Origin: RZYX01 sp036654375
GTDB lineage: Bacteria > Bacillota > Clostridia > Oscillospirales > Acutalibacteraceae
Assembly: GCA_036654375.1 (NCBI GenBank)
Contig: JAVVSD010000019.1
Span: 1 to 18,520, forward strand
Direction of reading: 5' to 3'
Length of the DNA: 18,520 bases
Shown: piece after piece, positions 14,638-18,520 of the stretch
How positions within the stretch are numbered: the first letter of the stretch is position 1
How the letters are laid out: each line of letters starts with the position of its first letter
Position numbers and translations under genes: made by a program
Notes under the pieces: model-generated
Told to the model about the DNA's origin: nothing
What the model saw: only the letters and a program-made list of their open reading frames with translations
Databases searched by the model: none

Positions 14638-14676
14638 AAGCACACAAAAAAAAGCTCTTGCGTGTGCTTGATTTTG
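14638..14676 (+). terminator. Probable terminator of potABCD
   Basis: AAGCACAC (14638-14645) pairs with GTGTGCTT (14662-14669), followed by GATTTTG. The loop is large and the T run short, so strength is uncertain. Confidence 0.6.
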
Positions 14677-14757
14677 CCTACATAATAATTAAAAATAGAA
14701 GTTAAAATAAAATTATTTTATAAAGTTGAAAAAAGTAAAAAAAGTGCAGAAAAGCTA

Positions 14758-14786
14758 TTGACACTTTTGACATCATTTGCTATAAT
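14758..14786 (+). promoter_or_regulatory. Perfect consensus promoter of tRNA-Leu(GAG)
   Basis: TTGACA (14758-14763), 17 bp and TATAAT (14781-14786) match the sigma-A consensus exactly. The tRNA begins 13 bp after the -10 box. Confidence 0.95.
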
Positions 14787-14798
14787 AAACACCGTCGC

Positions 14799-14882
14799 GC
14801 GAGAGTGGCGGAATCGGCAGACGCGCACGTTTGAGGGGCGTGTGGTAATCCCGTACGGGTTCAAGTCCCGTCTCTCGCACCA
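14799..14882 (+). tRNA. tRNA-Leu (anticodon GAG)
   Basis: An 84-nt class II tRNA. Acceptor GCGAGAG pairs with CTCTCGC, the anticodon loop TTGAGGG carries GAG, there is a long variable arm, and the T arm is ACGGG-TTCAAGT-CCCGT. Discriminator A and CCA are encoded. It reads CUC/CUU codons. A strong terminator follows at once. Confidence 0.97.
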
Positions 14883-14885
14883 CGC

Positions 14886-14924
14886 TCAAACGGTGGGTTT
14901 TGTAACCCGCCGTTTGATTTTTTT
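14886..14924 (+). terminator. Terminator of tRNA-Leu(GAG)
   Basis: A 14-bp stem (14886-14899 with 14904-14917, one G-U), a 4-nt loop and seven T. Confidence 0.95.
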
Positions 14925-14973
14925 AGTAGAAAAAACAAATGCTTATTTTAGATTATAGACAAGAGGGATATCG

Positions 14974-15339
14974 TTGATAAAGAAGTACTTATTTTATCTT
15001 ATCCGTTGGCAACTTAGCACCCCAATACTTGCCGTTGTTCTTTTATGGCTTTCTGATTTAAGCACATTGTGGGCAACAGTTATTGCAAACTTTATAGGCG
15101 GATTAATTTTCTTTTGGGTTGATAAATATATCTTTAAAAAGGCAAATGCACAAAGCCCATTATGGGAAATTAAAGACTATGTAAAGTGTGCAGATTGCGG
15201 TGAATTAGGCAGGGGATATAGAATTGTTGAGTGGTTTGATTACAACCGTTCAGATGACAAATATCCTCAGTATAGATGTGAAAAATGCAAAGATAAAAAG
15301 ATGGAAGAAGTAAGCCATAAACTTAAAAAACAAAAATAA
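14974..15339 (+). CDS. Small membrane protein with zinc-ribbon-like tail
   Basis: The 121-residue product has two hydrophobic segments (about 8-28 and 33-53) forming a membrane hairpin. The stretch IANFIGGLIFFWVDKYIFKK resembles the GtrA-like membrane module, which normally has four helices, so this would be half of it. The soluble tail carries CADC (72-75) and CEKC (102-105), two CxxC knuckles that probably bind one zinc. The function is unknown. It starts at a TTG supported by GAGGG six bases upstream; there is no ATG nearby. It lies between two tRNA-Leu genes, with a terminator before it and a small stem-loop about 120 bp after it. No promoter was recognised in the 50-bp gap before it. Confidence 0.82.
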   Translation: MIKKYLFYLIRWQLSTPILAVVLLWLSDLSTLWATVIANFIGGLIFFWVDKYIFKKANAQSPLWEIKDYVKCADCGELGRGYRIVEWFDYNRSDDKYPQYRCEKCKDKKMEEVSHKLKKQK

Positions 15340-15457
15340 TATGTGCCAAATTTTTTACATATAATATTTTAAAATAACTATATATTATATAGCTTTGATG
15401 AATTTAAAGAGATTTAAGCTTTATTTTCACACTTATATGAAGTAAAAAATTATTGAT

Positions 15458-15480
15458 AAAAACGGAGTAATTCCGTTTTT
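15458..15480 (+). terminator. Small stem-loop, probable terminator
   Basis: AAAAACGGA (15458-15466) pairs with TCCGTTTTT (15472-15480) around 5 nt. With A and T runs on each side it could work in both directions. It is the only terminator-like structure after the small membrane protein gene. Confidence 0.55.
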
Positions 15481-15572
15481 ATGTAATTTTGATTAGCTTA
15501 ATTGCCCAAATCAATAAACACTCGTATGTGTAAAAATAAAGATTAAAAAACATGGGATGTTCAATTTAATAA

Positions 15573-15657
15573 GCGGGTATGGTGAAATTGGCAAACACGC
15601 ATGATTCAGGTTCATGTGTCGCAAGACTTGCAGGTTCAAGTCCTGTTACCCGCACCA
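15573..15657 (+). tRNA. tRNA-Leu (anticodon CAG)
   Basis: An 85-nt class II tRNA. Acceptor GCGGGTA pairs with TACCCGC; anticodon stem CATGA/TCATG holds the loop TTCAGGT with anticodon CAG; a long variable arm and T arm GCAGG-TTCAAGT-CCTGT follow. CCA is encoded. It reads CUG. The promoter is not obvious; TTGCCC/TATGTG at 15502-15530 is a weak candidate. Confidence 0.97.
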
Positions 15658-15659
15658 AC

Positions 15660-15710
15660 ATGACGCTGTATCCAATTTTTTTGGGCATGGCGTTATTTTT
15701 ATATTTTTAC
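15660..15710 (+). terminator. Terminator of tRNA-Leu(CAG)
   Basis: ATGACGC (15660-15666) pairs with GCGTTAT (15690-15696), with CCAA/TTGG pairing at the hairpin top, followed by a T-rich tail. Confidence 0.65.
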
Positions 15711-15905
15711 TCACAAACTAAATTTGTATCTTTTTCGTCACCTATTTCCAGTTTTGAGTTTTAATGCTATTAATGTCAGGATTATTCATTTTTCTCTTGT
15801 ATATCTTACTAACCAAGTTCTTATCAACAAAAATATTTTTAATAGATTAAGGGCTTAAAATGTCGATGGTATGAGAAAATTATTTTGAAAGTCCACTCGG
15901 CATTG
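15711..15905. other. AT-rich intergenic region
   Basis: No gene, RNA or convincing repeat is seen here. It separates tRNA-Leu(CAG) from the promoter of the methyltransferase gene. Confidence 0.5.
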
Positions 15906-15934
15906 TTGCAATCACAAAGGTTACTTGATATAAT
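15906..15934 (+). promoter_or_regulatory. Promoter of the methyltransferase-nuclease operon
   Basis: TTGCAA (15906-15911), a 17-bp spacer and a perfect TATAAT (15929-15934). It would give a leader of about 120 nt before the methyltransferase ATG. I saw no controller-protein operator in that leader. Confidence 0.65.
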
Positions 15935-16062
15935 TATTACAAATAAAATCTTTTAAAATATGATATAAGATTAAATTAATTTTAACAAAAATATTATTAC
16001 CGATGTTGTATTAAAATGTTTTGTATTCTTTAAATATTGATAATAAGGAGTGTAGTTAAAAG

Positions 16063-17226
16063 ATGATTATCAGTTCAAAAGAGCAAAAGCTATCTCCATT
16101 ATTAAAGTATCCAGGCGGAAAAGATAAAGAGTTAATACATATTTTACCTAATTTACCAAAGAATGCCCAAAACTACTATGAGCCATTTGTTGGCGGTGGG
16201 GCTGTGTTTTTTGCTATTAATGCTAAAAGGTATTTTATTAACGACAAATCATATGAATTAATGCAGCTGTATTCATTAGTTAAAGATGGGGATACAGACT
16301 TTTTAGACAAGATTAGTCAAATTGATCATAACTGGAATATTATAGGAAGCATAGTTAATAACCATGCGGAAGAAATTTCTATAATTTATTACTCATATAA
16401 AAACAATAAGTTTAGCAAACAGAAATTATATGATGAAATTGCGGCTTTCGTTTTGCATAATTCAGCAGAGTTTAATGGTTTGTTATCTCCAAATTTTAAT
16501 ATTGGAATACAAAATTTTGTTAATGAACTTTCAAAAAGTTTTAGAAACAAAATAGTTCGAATGGTAGAAATAGAAAGAAAAAAAGGAAATCTATCAAAAG
16601 AAGATTTTTTACTAAATATAGAATGTGCTTTTAAATCTGCATTCTATATGCACTTTAGGTACTTATACAACAATGCAGAAGAGCTTGGCATTAGCTCCTC
16701 GTTTTACATTGCGATTTATTTTTATATTAGAGAGTTTTGCTATTCCTCAATGTTTAGATATAATAACAATGGAAAATTTAATGTTCCTTATGGAGGTATT
16801 TCGTATAACAAGAAATCATTAAGAAAAAAAATAGATTATTTCACAAGCAAAGATCTTATTAAGCAACTAAAAAAAACAACAATAGTTTGTGATGACTTCC
16901 AAAAGTTTTTGAGAGATAATACACCAAGCTTAAATGACTTTATATTTCTTGACCCACCGTATGACACTGAATTTAGCACCTATGCAAAAAATAAATTTGA
17001 CAAACAAGATCAAGAGCGGTTGGCGGATTATTTAATAAATGAGTGCGATAGCTATTTTATGTTAATAATTAAGAGTACAGATTTTGTTTTAAATTTATAT
17101 CAAAGCGGAAAATTAATAAAAAATGGAAGAACTCTTAAAGTTAAAAAATTTAGTAAAAAATATATGGTAAGTTTTCAAAATAGAAATGACAAGGAAGCAG
17201 AACATCTGATAATAACAAATTATTAA
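16063..17226 (+). CDS. D12-class adenine-specific DNA methyltransferase
   Basis: The enzyme would transfer methyl from S-adenosylmethionine to N6 of adenine in a specific DNA sequence. Motif order is that of the alpha (Dam/D12) class. The AdoMet region comprises LLKYPGGK (13-20) and EPFVGGGAVFF (40-50); then comes a long target-recognition region; the catalytic motif IV DPPYDTEF lies at 297-304. At 387 residues it is about 100 longer than Dam or DpnM, the surplus lying in the middle, so its target may differ from GATC. AAGGAG lies 12 bases before the ATG, slightly far. It is followed 17 bases later by a nuclease-like gene, so it is most likely the protective half of a type II-like restriction-modification unit. 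The leaderward promoter is at 15906-15934. By eye the pair is more AT-rich than the pot genes. Confidence 0.93.
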   Translation: MIISSKEQKLSPLLKYPGGKDKELIHILPNLPKNAQNYYEPFVGGGAVFFAINAKRYFINDKSYELMQLYSLVKDGDTDFLDKISQIDHNWNIIGSIVNNHAEEISIIYYSYKNNKFSKQKLYDEIAAFVLHNSAEFNGLLSPNFNIGIQNFVNELSKSFRNKIVRMVEIERKKGNLSKEDFLLNIECAFKSAFYMHFRYLYNNAEELGISSSFYIAIYFYIREFCYSSMFRYNNNGKFNVPYGGISYNKKSLRKKIDYFTSKDLIKQLKKTTIVCDDFQKFLRDNTPSLNDFIFLDPPYDTEFSTYAKNKFDKQDQERLADYLINECDSYFMLIIKSTDFVLNLYQSGKLIKNGRTLKVKKFSKKYMVSFQNRNDKEAEHLIITNY

Positions 17227-17243
17227 GTATTGGAGAAAAGATT

Positions 17244-18035
17244 ATGTCTATATCAGAAAGCAGTCTACATCCATATATAAAGGGATTAATTGAAGAAAAC
17301 GGAAGACTTACCGTTACTGACTTAAATAAATATTTAAGAGAAATTTTAGACCTGGATTCGGATGATTTAAAAACGCTTTCTGGAAGAAATGACGATAAAT
17401 TTTCGCAAATAGTCAGAAATGTTGTCGCTCACGCTCCCGTGGGTGTTTCATGTAAAAATGGTTATATAATTGATAAAACGAAAAAGCCTGCAGTCTTTTT
17501 TGCAAGAGATATTGACAAGGATTGTATCTGTGAAGCACAGATTTCCAATGCTAAAATAAAGGAAAGGCGTGAGAAAAAGCGTAGGTTTACAGCTAAAAAG
17601 GTCGATTTTAATGCAATTAACAATGAAAATACAGCATTGGGTGACGCAGGAGAAATCTTTGCCTTAGAATGGGAACGGAACAGATTGAAAAACTTAAAAG
17701 TGTCATTTGATATTTTAGATGAGGTAATTCATTTTTCAAAAAAATATGGAGATGGCGCAGGATATGATATTATTTCAAGAAAAGATAACAACTATGAACT
17801 CCTGTACATTGAGGTAAAAACGACAAAGAGCAGTCTTGATACACCGTTCTATATGTCAGAAAATGAAAAAGCTTTTATGGATATTTATCGTGATAATGCA
17901 TTAATTTACAGGGTATATAACTATAATCATGATACCAATGTTGGAGAAATTGAAATTATTACCCACTCAATTTTAGAAAATGATTATTCGTTTAATCCGA
18001 TAAATTATAGAGTAACAAAAAATAAAAGAGATTGA
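17244..18035 (+). CDS. Putative restriction endonuclease, Mrr_N-like plus DUF3883
   Basis: This 263-residue protein is the likely nuclease partner of the methyltransferase. Residues 1-85 (TVTDLNKYLREILDLDSDD, then SGRNDDKFSQIVRNVVAH) resemble the Mrr N-terminal winged-helix DNA-binding domain. A basic linker (KERREKKRRFTAKK, about 107-120) follows. Residues 130-235 fit DUF3883 (NO VEIN C-terminal type): GDAGE at 133-137, GYD with Asp 175, and IEVKTTK with Glu 190 and Lys 192. These form a PD-(D/E)xK active site, D-x14-E-x-K. GGAG lies eight bases before the ATG. No ATPase or helicase is linked, so this is a simple two-gene system. Cleavage of modified DNA rather than unmodified DNA is an alternative, given the Mrr-like domain. 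A terminator follows 126 bp later. Confidence 0.85.
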   Translation: MSISESSLHPYIKGLIEENGRLTVTDLNKYLREILDLDSDDLKTLSGRNDDKFSQIVRNVVAHAPVGVSCKNGYIIDKTKKPAVFFARDIDKDCICEAQISNAKIKERREKKRRFTAKKVDFNAINNENTALGDAGEIFALEWERNRLKNLKVSFDILDEVIHFSKKYGDGAGYDIISRKDNNYELLYIEVKTTKSSLDTPFYMSENEKAFMDIYRDNALIYRVYNYNHDTNVGEIEIITHSILENDYSFNPINYRVTKNKRD

Positions 18036-18161
18036 CTGTAAGTTTATGGATTTAAATATCTTATCTCTGTTACATTTTTCTTTGAGGTAAAATATTTAAA
18101 ACAAAGGTAAAAAAATATTAATTTATTTTGAATGTATTTTTTGTTACCAAATTACAATTTT

Positions 18162-18201
18162 GAGTCTGGACACCATGCGTGTTTAGACTCTTTGCTTTTT
18201 T
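18162..18201 (+). terminator. Terminator after the restriction-modification pair
   Basis: GAGTCT (18162-18167) pairs with AGACTC (18185-18190), and GACAC/GTGTT pair inside, followed by TTTGCTTTTTT. Confidence 0.8.
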
Positions 18202-18433
18202 AATGGTGTTGCGGAATTTAAATCGGTGATTTTTGATTAGTTTATAATACTAACTGTTTAGAATCAAAGCTTTTGAATTTTTGTCCTTTTTTGTGCAATT
18301 ATTAAAGTTTAGTTTAATACAAATAAAATGATATTTTTTTATTTTATTTTATAATATGTAACTATAAATAATAAAGTATAGTATAAAATATTAAAGCCAA
18401 GAAAATATAAAAATAATTTTTATTTTTTGATAT
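18202..18433. other. AT-rich intergenic region before tRNA-Leu(TAA)
   Basis: No coding sequence is seen. Several TATAAT-like strings occur, but none is paired with a convincing -35 box at proper spacing, so the tRNA promoter is not assigned. Confidence 0.5.
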
Positions 18434-18520
18434 GCTGGTGTGGCGAAATCGGCAGACGCAAGGGACTTAAAATCCCTCGGTGGCAACACCGTACCGGTTC
18501 AAGTCCGGTCACCAGCACCA
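18434..18520 (+). tRNA. tRNA-Leu (anticodon TAA)
   Basis: An 87-nt class II tRNA ending exactly at the window edge. Acceptor GCTGGTG pairs with CACCAGC; anticodon stem AGGGA/TCCCT holds the loop CTTAAAA with anticodon TAA; a long variable arm (CGGTGG...CACCG) and T arm ACCGG-TTCAAGT-CCGGT follow. CCA is encoded. It reads UUA/UUG. Confidence 0.97.

Noticed and set aside
14758..14958. 66-residue frame on the plus strand
   Set aside because: It begins in the -35 box and runs through tRNA-Leu(GAG) and its terminator.
15579..15764. 61-residue frame on the plus strand
   Set aside because: It lies over tRNA-Leu(CAG) and its terminator.
15935..16062. Controller-protein (C-box) operator or small controller gene before the methyltransferase
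   Set aside because: No short helix-turn-helix gene and no paired dyad repeats of that type are visible.
15573..18520. Attachment-site repeats at the two tRNA-Leu genes
   Set aside because: The only shared exact stretch is about 11 bases of the T-loop region, also present in tRNA-Leu(GAG); no integrase gene is present.

Overview
The window looks like chromosome of a low-GC, Gram-positive, probably spore-forming anaerobe of the class Clostridia (gut Oscillospiraceae/Eubacteriales type). This is inferred from AT-rich DNA with AGGAGG-type ribosome binding sites, several TTG starts, a perfect CIRCE operator before groES-groEL, tRNAs with encoded CCA, Bacillota-style lipoprotein and ABC-transporter genes, and a Cys-rich protein behind a sigma-K/sigma-E-like promoter. 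Species cannot be fixed from the sequence alone.

Layout. 1-2100: an orphan multi-pass membrane protein with a perfect vegetative promoter, then a 279-residue protein with 34 cysteines. 2100-4230: groES-groEL on the minus strand with a sigma-A promoter, CIRCE and tandem terminators. 4260-8690: an O-antigen-ligase-like polymerase, a convergent polysaccharide deacetylase whose ribosome binding site lies in a hairpin, and an alanine/sodium-type symporter with a large extra loop. 8690-10350 (minus strand): a small lipoprotein, a 79-residue unknown protein, a Dabb-domain protein and tRNA-Pro(GGG). 10450-14680: a complete potABCD polyamine uptake operon with its own promoter, an upstream array of 10-bp repeats, and a substrate-binding protein that ends in a transmembrane helix. 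14758-18520: three separate leucine tRNA genes (anticodons GAG, CAG, TAA). Between the first two lies a small membrane protein with a zinc-ribbon-like tail. Between the last two lies a two-gene restriction-modification-like unit: a D12-class adenine methyltransferase followed by a DUF3883/Mrr-like nuclease.

Most genes are housekeeping or transport units with their own promoters and terminators. The accessory part is the methyltransferase-nuclease pair at 16063-18035, which most deserves attention as a possible defence system. Other oddities are the Cys-rich presumptive spore protein, the membrane-anchored PotD, the enlarged symporter loop and two hairpins that would hide ribosome binding sites. 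I saw no CRISPR array, insertion sequence, rRNA or prophage genes.
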